A program made the translations under genes and the position numbers. From Novosphingobium sp. IK01 (GTDB lineage Bacteria; Pseudomonadota; Alphaproteobacteria; Sphingomonadales; Sphingomonadaceae), in the NCBI RefSeq assembly GCF_033242265.1, contig NZ_BTFW01000001.1, positions 1,612,001-1,676,000 on the forward strand: a stretch of DNA of 64,000 nucleotides. Reading direction: 5' to 3'. Shown here one piece after another: positions 46,360 to 54,097 of this stretch (its first letter is position 1; each line of letters starts with the position of its first letter). The notes beneath the pieces are model-generated. The model was not told the origin of the DNA, did no database searches, and saw nothing but the letters and a program-made list of their open reading frames with translations.

Positions 46360-46525
46360 AGAGCCCGACCCAAAAGTCGGGCGGCGGAGGTTTGGCGAGG
46401 GATTTTGGGTCACCACAAGAAGGCTGAGAGCCCAGCGATGCTGGAGGCATCGTGGCGAACAGCCGACGCCGTGGTGGCACAAAAGACCCGCCAAACCGAC
46501 CCGAAGGACCTTTGGGTCGGGCTCT
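46360..46525. repeat. 166-nt foldback element after nusB
   Basis: The outer arms pair AGAGCCCGACCCAAAAGTC (46360-46378) with GACCTTTGGGTCGGGCTCT (46507-46525), one mismatch. The pairing then continues imperfectly through GGTTTGGCG / CGCCAAACC and CACCAC / GTGGTG. The interior has a smaller hairpin (CGATGC...GCATCG). The right end abuts the nusB stop codon. Confidence 0.8.
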
Positions 46526-46977
46526 CAGGAACGAACGTCCTTGGCCACGGCGTCGAGCACGCCATTGGCAAACTTGGCTTCGCGCGCGTCGAAGAACGCG
46601 TGGGCCACGTCGAGGTATTCGCTGATCACCGTGCCGACCGCGATGTCGGTGCGGGCGAGCAGCTCGTAGGCGCCGCAACGCAGGATCTGGAGCATCGTCT
46701 TGTCGAGGCGGGCCAGCGACCAGCCCTGCGCGAGGCGCGACTGGACCAGCGCGTCGATCTCGTCGCGACGGGCGATCACGCCCTTGACCACGTCGTCGAA
46801 GAATTCGACATCGGCAGCCGCATATTCGACGTCCTCGATCTCCCGGCCAAGGCGGTGGAGATGGAATTCGTCGAGCAGGAAGCGCAGTTCGGTGCCTTCC
46901 ATGTCAACCTGATAGAGCGCCTGAACGGCAGCCAGCCGCGCGGCGGAGCGCGCCTGGCTCTTGTTGGTATTGGTCAT
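46525..46977 (-). CDS. nusB: Transcription antitermination factor NusB
   Basis: Binds boxA RNA with S10 in antitermination complexes on rRNA operons. The 150-residue product has ARLAAVQALYQVDMEGT, FFDDVVKGVI, RLAQGWSLARLDKTMLQILRCGAYELL and EYLDVAHAFFDAREAKFANGVLDAVAKDV. The ATG overlaps the hisD stop by four bases, so it is translationally coupled to his genes. The last gene of this minus-strand group; followed by a long foldback. Confidence 0.96.
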   Translation of the reverse strand: MTNTNKSQARSAARLAAVQALYQVDMEGTELRFLLDEFHLHRLGREIEDVEYAAADVEFFDDVVKGVIARRDEIDALVQSRLAQGWSLARLDKTMLQILRCGAYELLARTDIAVGTVISEYLDVAHAFFDAREAKFANGVLDAVAKDVRS

Positions 46978-48263
46978 AGTCCCAGTCTCAGTTCGATCGA
47001 GCGGGCATGGGCCGAAAGCCCTTCCGCATCGGCCAGCGCGATGGCCGCAGGGCCCACCGCGCCGATGGAATCATCGCTCACCTGAATGAAGCTCGTGCGC
47101 TTCATGAAGTCGAGCACGGAAAGCCCCGAAGAGAACCGCGCGCGGCGCCCGGTGGGCAGCACGTGGTTGGGGCCGGCCACATAGTCGCCGATGGCTTCGG
47201 GCGTCATGCGGCCAAGGAAGACCGACCCGGCATGGCGGATCTGGTCGAACAGGGTTTCGGGATCGTCGGTGGCGATCTCGACGTGTTCGGCGGCCAGCGC
47301 ATTGGCGAGCGCGGGCGCCTCGTCGAGCGAATCGACCACGATCACCGTGCCGTGGGCGTCCCAGCTCGCCTTGGCGACGCGCGCGGTCGGCAGCATGGCG
47401 ATTTCCACGCCGACCATGTCGACCACCTGATCGGCAAAGGCCGCGTCATCGGTGATCAGGATCGACTGCGCCGCCGGATCGTGCTCGGCCTGGCTGAGCA
47501 GGTCGGCGGCGATCCACTGCGGGTCGTTCTTCGCATCGGCAATCACGAGGATTTCCGAAGGCCCGGCCACCATGTCGATGCCCACGACGCCGTAAAGCTG
47601 GCGCTTGGCCTCGGCCACCCAGGCATTGCCCGGCCCGGTGATCACGTCGACCGGCCTGATCATCGCGGTGCCATGGGCGAGCGCGGCGACGGCCTGTGCC
47701 CCGCCCACGCGCCAGACTTCATCGACCCCGGCCAGATGCGCAGCGGCCAGCACCAGCGGGTTGATTTCGCCCTTGGGGGTCGGCGTGGTGACGACGAGAC
47801 GGCCAACGCCCGCGACCTTGGCGGGAATGGCGTTCATCAGCAGCGAGGAGGGATAGGCCGCGCGGCCACCGGGCACATAGAGCCCGGCGCCATCGACCGC
47901 GCGCCACTTCGCCCCCAGACGCACGCCTGCCGCATCGGTATAGTCGCGGTCCTGCGGCATCTGCGCTTCGTGGTAGGCGCGGATGCGCTGGGCGGCCAGT
48001 TCGAGCGCGGCGCGCAAGTCGGGCGCGAGCGCATCGAAAGCCTCGCGGCAGGTCGCCGCGTCGATTTTCCAGCCGTCGCCTTCGGGCAAGTGGCCGTCGA
48101 AACGGTGGGTATACTCGGCCAGCGCCTCGTCGCCGCGCAGACGCACGTCCTCGATGATCGTCTGCACATCGCGGCTGACGTTTTCATCGCTTTCCCGGCG
48201 GTCCTTGACCAGCCGGGCAAAACGCTGGGCGAAATCGGGATCGGAACTCTTGAGGCGCAGCAT
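46974..48263 (-). CDS. hisD: Histidinol dehydrogenase
   Basis: Zinc enzyme making L-histidine from L-histidinol in two NAD+ oxidations. The 429-residue product has YVPGGRAAYPSSLLMNAIPAKVAGV, the VDVITGPGNAWVAEAKRQLYGVVGIDMVAGPSEIL block, the LLSQAEHDPAAQSIL active-site motif (Glu, His) and GPNHVLPTGRRARFSSGLS. The start ATG shares one base with the hisG stop (TGATG). hisG-hisD-nusB form one coupled unit; the other his genes are elsewhere. Confidence 0.97.
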   Translation of the reverse strand: MLRLKSSDPDFAQRFARLVKDRRESDENVSRDVQTIIEDVRLRGDEALAEYTHRFDGHLPEGDGWKIDAATCREAFDALAPDLRAALELAAQRIRAYHEAQMPQDRDYTDAAGVRLGAKWRAVDGAGLYVPGGRAAYPSSLLMNAIPAKVAGVGRLVVTTPTPKGEINPLVLAAAHLAGVDEVWRVGGAQAVAALAHGTAMIRPVDVITGPGNAWVAEAKRQLYGVVGIDMVAGPSEILVIADAKNDPQWIAADLLSQAEHDPAAQSILITDDAAFADQVVDMVGVEIAMLPTARVAKASWDAHGTVIVVDSLDEAPALANALAAEHVEIATDDPETLFDQIRHAGSVFLGRMTPEAIGDYVAGPNHVLPTGRRARFSSGLSVLDFMKRTSFIQVSDDSIGAVGPAAIALADAEGLSAHARSIELRLGL

Positions 48264-48934
48264 CAGGCAGCCTTTCGTGCAGCCACTTGGGCGCGGAAGG
48301 AATCGATCAGCGCGCCCAGACGCGCGCTGTCGGTCTTGAGCGCGGCGCGGTTGACGATCAGCCGGGCCGAGATCTGCATGATCTGGCTGGTCTCGACCAG
48401 CCCGTTTTCCTTGAGCGTGCGCCCCGAGGAGACCAGATCGACGATGCGGCTGGCCAGACCCAGCGAGGGGGCCAGCTCCATCGCGCCGTTGAGCTTCACC
48501 ACTTCGGCCTGCACGCCCATCTTCTCGAAATGGCGGCGGGTGAGGTTGGGATACTTGGTCGCCACGCGGGCATGGCTTTCGCGCACGCCGCCCTCGCCCG
48601 CGATGCCCGCAACCGGTTCGGCGACCGAGAGGCGGCAATGGCCGATGTCGAGATCGACCGGCGCGTAAAGGTCGGCATAGTCGAACTCGTCGATCACGTC
48701 CGACCCGACAATGCCCGCCTGGGCCGCGCCATGGGCAACGAACGTGGCCACGTCGAAGGCGCGCACGCGGATCAGCGTGACGTCCGGGCGGCTGGTGGCA
48801 AACGAGAGCGCGCGCGACGACTTGTCGAAGAACGCGGCCTCGGGCACCACGCCTGCCTGTTCGAGCAGGGGCAGTGCCTCTTCGAGGATGCGCCCCTTGG
48901 GAAGGGCGAAAACGAGCGGTGTGGCGGTGGTCAT
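48263..48934 (-). CDS. hisG: ATP phosphoribosyltransferase, short form
   Basis: First step of histidine synthesis. At 223 residues it is the short HisG form, which lacks the C-terminal regulatory domain and in known systems needs HisZ for activity and feedback control; hisZ is not in this window. Motifs: [45 protein letters not shown] and the PRPP loop [19 protein letters not shown] 48934 gives the expected N-terminus. Confidence 0.95.
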   Translation of the reverse strand: MTTATPLVFALPKGRILEEALPLLEQAGVVPEAAFFDKSSRALSFATSRPDVTLIRVRAFDVATFVAHGAAQAGIVGSDVIDEFDYADLYAPVDLDIGHCRLSVAEPVAGIAGEGGVRESHARVATKYPNLTRRHFEKMGVQAEVVKLNGAMELAPSLGLASRIVDLVSSGRTLKENGLVETSQIMQISARLIVNRAALKTDSARLGALIDSFRAQVAARKAA

Positions 48935-49010
48935 GACGCTTTCGCCCCTATGGCAAGCCGGGGAAAAGGGCAACTGTATGCAGCAACCGCTGCCCTCGTC
49001 CCCGTTTGCC

Positions 49011-49283
49011 TCATTCGCCCGGCGCGCGTGCGCGGATGGCCAGTGCGTGGACCCGCCCGCCCGGCAGATCGCCCAGCGCGCCATTGACCAGCCGCTGGCG
49101 GGCCAGACGCGAAACCCCGGCAAAGGCAGGGCTCTCGATCTCGACCGTAAAGTGCGATTCGCCCGTGCCGTCATCGCCCATATGACCGCTGTGACGGGCC
49201 GAATCGTTGGTGATCAGCAGATGCGTGGGCGCCAGTGCTTCCACAAGTTTACGTTCGATTTCCTGGGCAATCGGGCCTGCCAT
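49011..49283 (-). CDS. BolA-family protein
   Basis: A 90-residue BolA domain: [34 protein letters not shown]...[31 protein letters not shown]...HALAIRA. The HFxVxIxSxxF pattern and the His that ligates a shared Fe-S cluster with monothiol glutaredoxins are present. It is 76 bp upstream of hisG on the same strand and divergent from a J-domain gene whose start is only 27 bp away. Confidence 0.93.
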   Translation of the reverse strand: MAGPIAQEIERKLVEALAPTHLLITNDSARHSGHMGDDGTGESHFTVEIESPAFAGVSRLARQRLVNGALGDLPGGRVHALAIRARAPGE

Positions 49284-49310
49284 GTCTTTCCTTTCGCGTG
49301 GGCAGATACC

Positions 49311-49913
49311 ATGTGCAATCGCGTGAAGCATGACAAGTTCCATGGCCGCGTCTCGGGGAACGGGCGCCTTTGCAATGCTCCGGGATGCGAGGATTCCGGC
49401 GAATTTCGTGCGCCCGGCGTGCGGCCCTCGGGGTTCGACGGGCCGGGCGACTATCGCTGGTTCTGCCTCGACCATATCCGCGCGTTCAACGCCGGGTACG
49501 ATTTCTTTGCCGGGATGAGCCAGGACGAGATTCTGGCCGCGCAATCGCCGATCTCCGGCTGGGAAGACAGCACGCGCGCGTTTCGCCCCGATGCCGGGAT
49601 CGACCAGGCCCCGCGCTGGGCCGATTTTGCCGATCCGCTCGAAGCCATTGCCCGCCGCGCCCGTGCCCGCAAGGCCGACCACGCTCAGGCGCAGGAAGCC
49701 GCCCGGCGCGGAATCTCGCCCGAAGACCGCGCGGCCTATGAAGCGCTGAACCTGCCTTTCGATGCCGACCGGCGGGCCCTGCGCCGCCGCTACACCGAAC
49801 TCGTGCGCCGCTATCACCCCGACCACAACGGCGGCGACCGCAGCCTGGAAACGAAGCTGCAACGCGTGGTCGAGGCCTATGACCGCCTGCGGCACTCGCC
49901 GGGCTTGCGATAA
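49311..49913 (+). CDS. J-domain protein
   Basis: A 200-residue protein with a C-terminal J domain (about residues 142-197, YEALNLPFDADRRALRRRYTELVRRYHPDHNGGD) including the HPD motif that stimulates DnaK. The N-terminal half has CNAPGCEDSGEFRAP and YRWFCLDHIRAFNAGYDFFAGMS, which form a likely zinc site from three Cys and one His. This C-terminal-J layout is common in alphaproteobacteria next to bolA. Start ATG 49311; GTG 49323 is an alternative that would widen the gap with bolA. Confidence 0.88.
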   Translation: MCNRVKHDKFHGRVSGNGRLCNAPGCEDSGEFRAPGVRPSGFDGPGDYRWFCLDHIRAFNAGYDFFAGMSQDEILAAQSPISGWEDSTRAFRPDAGIDQAPRWADFADPLEAIARRARARKADHAQAQEAARRGISPEDRAAYEALNLPFDADRRALRRRYTELVRRYHPDHNGGDRSLETKLQRVVEAYDRLRHSPGLR

Positions 49914-49921
49914 CCGGAACA

Positions 49922-49976
49922 AAAAAGGGGGAAGGAGCGTGTGGCCCCTCCCCCCCCCCCTTTCTTTTCAGACGGA
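49922..49976. terminator. Probable terminator with C11 tract
   Basis: An A-run and GGGGG are followed by GGCCCCTC, a run of 11 C (49950-49960) and TTTCTTTTC, so G-rich and C-rich arms can pair between the convergent J-domain and esterase genes. The homopolymer makes the base count uncertain. Confidence 0.4.
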
Positions 49977-49987
49977 ACGCCCCCGGC

Positions 49988-50839
49988 TCACAGCCGCTCG
50001 GCATGCCAGCGCAGATGGTCGTCCATGAAGGTCGAGATGAAGTTGTAGCTGTGGTCGTAGCCCGGCTGCATCCGCAAGGTGAGGTCGACCCCGGCCTTTT
50101 CGCAGGCCTGTGCGAACAGGTGCGGGCGCAGTTGCTCGGCCAGAAAGCTGTCGGCCTCGCCCTGATCGATCAGGATCGCACCCGCCGGGCGCTTGCCGTC
50201 CTCGACCAGCGCGGTCGCGTCGTGCGCGCGCCACAGGGCCTTGTCCTCGCCCAGATAGCCGCCCAGCGCCTTGTGGCCCCACGGCACTTGCCCCGGCGCG
50301 ACAATCGGCGCGAAGGCCGAAAGCGACTTGAAGGTTTCGGGGAAGGTCAGCCCCAGCGTGAGCGCGCCATGGCCGCCCATCGAGTGGCCGGTGATGCCCA
50401 TGCGCGCCGGATCGACCGGGAAATGGGCCGCGACCAGCGCGGGCAGTTCCTGCGCGATATAGTCCCACATCCGATAGTGGGCGGCGAACGGCGCCTGCGT
50501 GGCGTTGACATAAAAGCCCGCGCCGAGGCCGAAATCATAGGCCCCGGCCGGATCGTCGGCCACGCCTTCGCCGCGCGGCGAGGTATCGGGTGCCACGAAA
50601 ACCAGCCCCAGTTCGGCGCAGAGGCGGCGATATTCGCCCTTGTCGGTCACATTGGCATGGGTGCAGGTCAGCCCCGAGAGGTAGAACAGCATCGGCAACT
50701 TTGCGCCTTCGCCTACCTGCGCCTGGGGCGGCACGAAGACCGAGAAGGTCATCTCCGTCCCCGTCGCCGCCGAAGCATGCTTGTAGACCTCCAGCGTGCC
50801 GCCATGGGCCTTCGAGGTCGAAACGGTTTCGAGGGTCAT
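49988..50839 (-). CDS. fghA: S-formylglutathione hydrolase
   Basis: Last step of glutathione-dependent formaldehyde detoxification: hydrolyses S-formylglutathione to formate. The 283-residue esterase has YLSGLTCTHANVTDKGEYRR, APDTSPRGEGVADD, YDFGLGAGFYVNATQAPF, YVNATQ-type substrate loop, nucleophile elbow ITGHSMGGHGALTL (Ser), the acid in IDQGEADSFL and His in PGYDHSYNFISTFMDDH. ATG 50839 overlaps the stop of the upstream VOC gene as ATGA. The matching glutathione-dependent dehydrogenase is not in the window. Confidence 0.95.
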   Translation of the reverse strand: MTLETVSTSKAHGGTLEVYKHASAATGTEMTFSVFVPPQAQVGEGAKLPMLFYLSGLTCTHANVTDKGEYRRLCAELGLVFVAPDTSPRGEGVADDPAGAYDFGLGAGFYVNATQAPFAAHYRMWDYIAQELPALVAAHFPVDPARMGITGHSMGGHGALTLGLTFPETFKSLSAFAPIVAPGQVPWGHKALGGYLGEDKALWRAHDATALVEDGKRPAGAILIDQGEADSFLAEQLRPHLFAQACEKAGVDLTLRMQPGYDHSYNFISTFMDDHLRWHAERL

Positions 50840-51219
50840 TGCACCGCACCATAATTGTGCAGCGCGCAAAGCTTGTGGCCATCGGGATCGCGCAGATAGG
50901 CCAGATAATAAGGCGTTCCCTTGCGCACGCCCGGCGGGTCTTCGCAGGCACTGCCGCCATGGGCGAGGCCCGCCGCATGCCAGGCGTCGGCCTGTTCCGG
51001 GGTCATCGCGAAGCCGAGCGTGAAGCCGTTGGCGCAAGTGGCCGGTTCGCCGTTGATCGGCTTGGTCAGGATGAAGATGCCGCCGTTGTAGACATAGATC
51101 AGGCGCCCGGCATCGCGGTCGAGCAGGCCTTCGGGGCCCCCGAACGCGGCGAAAGTGGCGTCGTAGAAGGTCTTGGCGCGATCGAGGTCGTTGGTACCGA
51201 GCATCAGGTGGCTGAACAT
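50836..51219 (-). CDS. VOC-superfamily (glyoxalase-like) protein
   Basis: A 127-residue single-chain vicinal-oxygen-chelate protein: MFSHLMLGTNDLDRAKTFYDATFAAFG with His4 as a likely metal ligand, YVYNGGIFILTKPI, GFAMTPEQADAWHAAGLAHGGSACEDPPG and a terminal AYLRDPDGHKLCALHN. It is translationally coupled to S-formylglutathione hydrolase, so a glutathione-adduct substrate is plausible but not shown. Confidence 0.85.
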   Translation of the reverse strand: MFSHLMLGTNDLDRAKTFYDATFAAFGGPEGLLDRDAGRLIYVYNGGIFILTKPINGEPATCANGFTLGFAMTPEQADAWHAAGLAHGGSACEDPPGVRKGTPYYLAYLRDPDGHKLCALHNYGAVQ

Positions 51220-51312
51220 GGGGCCGCTCTCTCTCCGAACTGCGGCGCGCCGCGCGCCGCCTTGCGCAAGGGTGTGCCCGCCCGCGCCGGGCAAGGTCAA
51301 GCCCGCGTCCTC

Positions 51313-52053
51313 TTATTCCGGCCCTGATCCCGAAACAAACCCCAGCCGCGCCATGGCCATGCGCAACTCCTTGAGGCCATAAGGTTTGGTAATGACAGGA
51401 ACATCGCCCCAGGCGCGGGTGTCGAGCCCTTCCCCATAGCCGGTGGCAAAGGCAAAGCGCACGCCCAGTTCGGCCAGCCGGTCGGCGATGGGGGCGCTGG
51501 TGGTGACCCCCAGATTGTAATCGAGCAGGGCGAAATCGAACAGGCCCTCGCCCGTCATGCGCTCGTCTATCATGCGCAGCGCGTCGCGCACCGAAGGCAC
51601 CGTGGTGACACTGCGCGCGCCCAGATCGCGCAAGGCTTCCTCGCCATCGAGGGCGATGATCATGCTGTCCTCGACCAGCAGCGCGTCCTTGCCCGCCAGC
51701 GGCGTGCATCCGCCCTCGGCCCGGATCGGCAGGGCGCCATGTGCCCGCGCCGCCGCAACCCCGGCGATGGAACGTGCAGGCAGCGTGAAACGGGCGTGGA
51801 GGCCCTGCCGGTGGAAGTCCACCCGCGCGGTGCCCCCCAGATCGTAGGGGATCGAGCGTTCGATGATCGTGCTGCCAAAGCCGCGATGCCCCGGCTCGCG
51901 CACCTCCGGGCCATCGCGTTCGCGCCAGTCGATCACCAGATCGCCGCTTTCCCGCTCGATCTCCCACGAGAGGTCGACCGTGCCGCTGTCGGCCAGCGCG
52001 CCATATTTGGCGGCATTGGTGGTCAATTCGTGGATCACCAGCGCCATCGTCAC
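51313..52053 (-). CDS. HWE kinase ATP-binding half plus receiver domain (split phytochrome partner)
   Basis: A 246-residue product from GTG 52053. Residues 1-92 are the back half of an HWE-family histidine kinase: N-box ALVIHELTTNAAKYGAL, WRE signature IDWRERDGPEV and GFGSTIIERSIPYDLGG. Residues about 122-240 form a receiver domain with DALLVEDSMIIA, phospho-Asp178 in LLDYNLG and Lys223 in ITKPYG. The H-box is missing because it lies at the end of the upstream frame. Start and stop overlap as GTGA. Deleting two bases (TG at 52051-52054) would restore one continuous phytochrome-kinase-receiver protein. Confidence 0.8.
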   Translation of the reverse strand: MTMALVIHELTTNAAKYGALADSGTVDLSWEIERESGDLVIDWRERDGPEVREPGHRGFGSTIIERSIPYDLGGTARVDFHRQGLHARFTLPARSIAGVAAARAHGALPIRAEGGCTPLAGKDALLVEDSMIIALDGEEALRDLGARSVTTVPSVRDALRMIDERMTGEGLFDFALLDYNLGVTTSAPIADRLAELGVRFAFATGYGEGLDTRAWGDVPVITKPYGLKELRMAMARLGFVSGSGPE

Positions 52054-53933
52054 ATAGCCACGGGATAGAGCAGGACATTCTCGCCGCGCGCGACGATCCG
52101 GTGCGAGCGGTCGCGCAAGTAGGCGCTGGCCTCGACCTCGATCAGTTCGAGCAGCGGCGCCGGGCCCCAGCGATCGGCGGTGATCTGGTCGTGCGCGCGG
52201 GCGAGCGAGCGGATGCGGTCGTCGAGCGTGGCGATGAACGTCGCCACATCCTGTGCCCCGTCGCGCGTCTGGGCGATCAGGCCCCGGATCAGCGAGAGGA
52301 TGTTGCGCACGCGGTGGTTGAGTTCGGCGATCAGCACTTCCTGCCGCTCGGAGGCGCGCGCGCGCTCGGCCCCGGCAGTCTCGGCCAGCCGCACCAGCAC
52401 TTCGAGCATGCCCACGCGCAAGGCTTCGGCCACGCGGCGCTGCGCGGGGGTGAAGGACAGGCAGGTGCCCTTGACCAGCTCGCTCCAGGCCTCGAAGCTC
52501 TTGCGCGGGGTCAGGCGCGGGCCGTTGGGGCCATAGACCATGTCCTTTTCGGGCTTGCCCCCCCAGCGCACCTCGCGCAGGCGCTCGGCCCGGAACAGCA
52601 CGACATAGTCACGCGGCTCGCGGCTGAGCGGGATCGCCAGCATGCCCGCGGCCACATCGGCATGACCGGCGGCCTCGGGCACGAGGGTCTGGATCGATTC
52701 GGTGGCAAAGACCTGCCCCGAGGATACCCGGTTGAGCATCCGCACGATGGCCTCGAACTGCGCGGCCGAAGGGGTGAGCCCCACCAGTGAAAGCTGCCCG
52801 CGCATGAAAATGCCGATGCCATCGGCCGGAATCGCATCGCCGATCACGTCGGCCAGCCATTGCGGATCGTCGAGCAGGTCGTTGTCCTGCGCCACGGTCG
52901 CCAGCAGGCGGTCGGTCACCGCGCGCCCACGCGCTTCATAATCGCGCGCCTGGGCATGTTCGCGCGCTTCGAGCATCAGCGAGAACATCTGCCCGAACAG
53001 TTCGGCCGCGCCGCGCGCGGCCATCGTGGGCAGGCGCGGGGCATAGTGATGGCAGGCAAACAGGCCCCAGAGCTTGCCCCCCACCACGATCGAGATCGAC
53101 AGCGAGGCCCGCACGCCCATGTTGCGCAAATATTCGATATGGATCGGCGAGACCGCGCGCAGCACGCAGAGCGACTGGTCGAGCACCTGCCCTGCCGGAT
53201 CGCGCCCGGGCACGAGCGGCACGGGCACCGCCCCGACATCGGCGATCACGCGGAACGTGTTGCGCAAATAGAGCTGGCGCGCCTGTGCGGGAATGTCGCT
53301 GGCCGGGTAGTGGAGGCCCAGAAAGCTCTCGACACCGTGGCGCACCGCTTCGGCGACGACTTCGCCCGATTCCTGCGCATCGAACCGGTAGACCATCACC
53401 CGGTCGAACCCGGTGATCGCGCGGACCTGCCGCGCACCTTCGCGCAGGAAGGCAGACAGATCGTCGACATGCTGGAGCCGCGCGATCATCCCGCGCACGA
53501 CCGAAACCGCCTCGATCGGCTCGACCGCCGCCGGTTCGGCCTCGATCACGATCTCGCGCCCGGCAAAATGCACGGCCACGTCGAACAGCCGCGCGTCCCC
53601 CAGCAGGGCCAGCCCCAGAATCCGTTCGACCGCATCGGGGCCGCGCAGGCCGGTCAACCGGTTGCGGATCGTGTGGATCGCCTCGCGCGCAAACAGGTGG
53701 TTGAGCGGCATGCCCAGCGCGGCCTCGGGCGCGGCTCCGGTAAAGCCTTGCAGGTTTTCCGAAACCCGCGCGATCATCCAGTCCGGCGTGGTGGCGACGA
53801 GGAAGCCGAAAGGCTGGACATTGCCCAGAATGTGGATCGGCTCGCGGTCGCAATTGCTCAAGTCGACAGCAAAACCGTCAGCCCCGGCGTGGGAGCGCTG
53901 CTCGTGGGGGGCTGGAATTTGGGTCATCGGCAT
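52050..53933 (-). CDS. Bacteriophytochrome photosensor with HWE H-box, kinase truncated
   Basis: A 627-residue red-light sensor. PAS domain with Cys28 (the bilin attachment site in DLSNCDREPIHILGNVQPFG), GAF domain with HYPASDIPAQARQLYLRN and SPIHIEYLRNMGVRASLS, PHY domain with the tongue motif LTPRKSFEAWSE (about residues 474-485), then the HWE dimerisation helix with phospho-His540 (AELNHRVRNILSLI). It stops 87 residues later, just before the N-box (ENVLLYPVAM, stop), so it cannot bind ATP by itself. The next frame supplies the rest. The GNVQPFG segment replaces the common QPHG. No heme oxygenase gene is adjacent. ATG 53933 chosen; ATG 53927 also possible. Confidence 0.88.
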   Translation of the reverse strand: MPMTQIPAPHEQRSHAGADGFAVDLSNCDREPIHILGNVQPFGFLVATTPDWMIARVSENLQGFTGAAPEAALGMPLNHLFAREAIHTIRNRLTGLRGPDAVERILGLALLGDARLFDVAVHFAGREIVIEAEPAAVEPIEAVSVVRGMIARLQHVDDLSAFLREGARQVRAITGFDRVMVYRFDAQESGEVVAEAVRHGVESFLGLHYPASDIPAQARQLYLRNTFRVIADVGAVPVPLVPGRDPAGQVLDQSLCVLRAVSPIHIEYLRNMGVRASLSISIVVGGKLWGLFACHHYAPRLPTMAARGAAELFGQMFSLMLEAREHAQARDYEARGRAVTDRLLATVAQDNDLLDDPQWLADVIGDAIPADGIGIFMRGQLSLVGLTPSAAQFEAIVRMLNRVSSGQVFATESIQTLVPEAAGHADVAAGMLAIPLSREPRDYVVLFRAERLREVRWGGKPEKDMVYGPNGPRLTPRKSFEAWSELVKGTCLSFTPAQRRVAEALRVGMLEVLVRLAETAGAERARASERQEVLIAELNHRVRNILSLIRGLIAQTRDGAQDVATFIATLDDRIRSLARAHDQITADRWGPAPLLELIEVEASAYLRDRSHRIVARGENVLLYPVAM

Positions 53934-53998
53934 TGCCAGCAATGCACGACCGGGCGTTTGGTGCCACAGTTTTTTACGATTGGGGGCCTTTCTGCCCC

Positions 53999-54050
53999 TC
54001 CGTCAGCCCTTCGGGCTGCTTTCCTCCCCATTGCATGGGGAGGATCAGGA
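53999..54050. repeat. Hairpin-rich dispersed repeat (reverse orientation)
   Basis: CAGCCC-TTC-GGGCTG and CCTCCCCAT-TGC-ATGGGGAGG (54023-54043) match, in reverse, the end of the elements at 28213-28559. It lies between the phytochrome start and the astD terminator. Confidence 0.7.
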
Positions 54051-54052
54051 AC

Positions 54053-54083
54053 AAGCTCCTCCCCACGCTGTGGGGAGGAGCTT
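54053..54083 (-). terminator. Probable terminator hairpin of the ast cluster
   Basis: A 13-bp perfect stem (54053-54065 with 54071-54083, loop CGCTG) lies 15 bp after the astD stop. On the minus strand it is followed by GTTCC, so the U-tract is weak. Confidence 0.6.
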
Positions 54084-54097
54084 CTATCGGGCGGCGA

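Noticed and set aside
49950..49960. Run of 11 C as a phase-variable tract
   Set aside because: It lies between convergent gene ends, not in a promoter or coding region, so length changes would have little effect.
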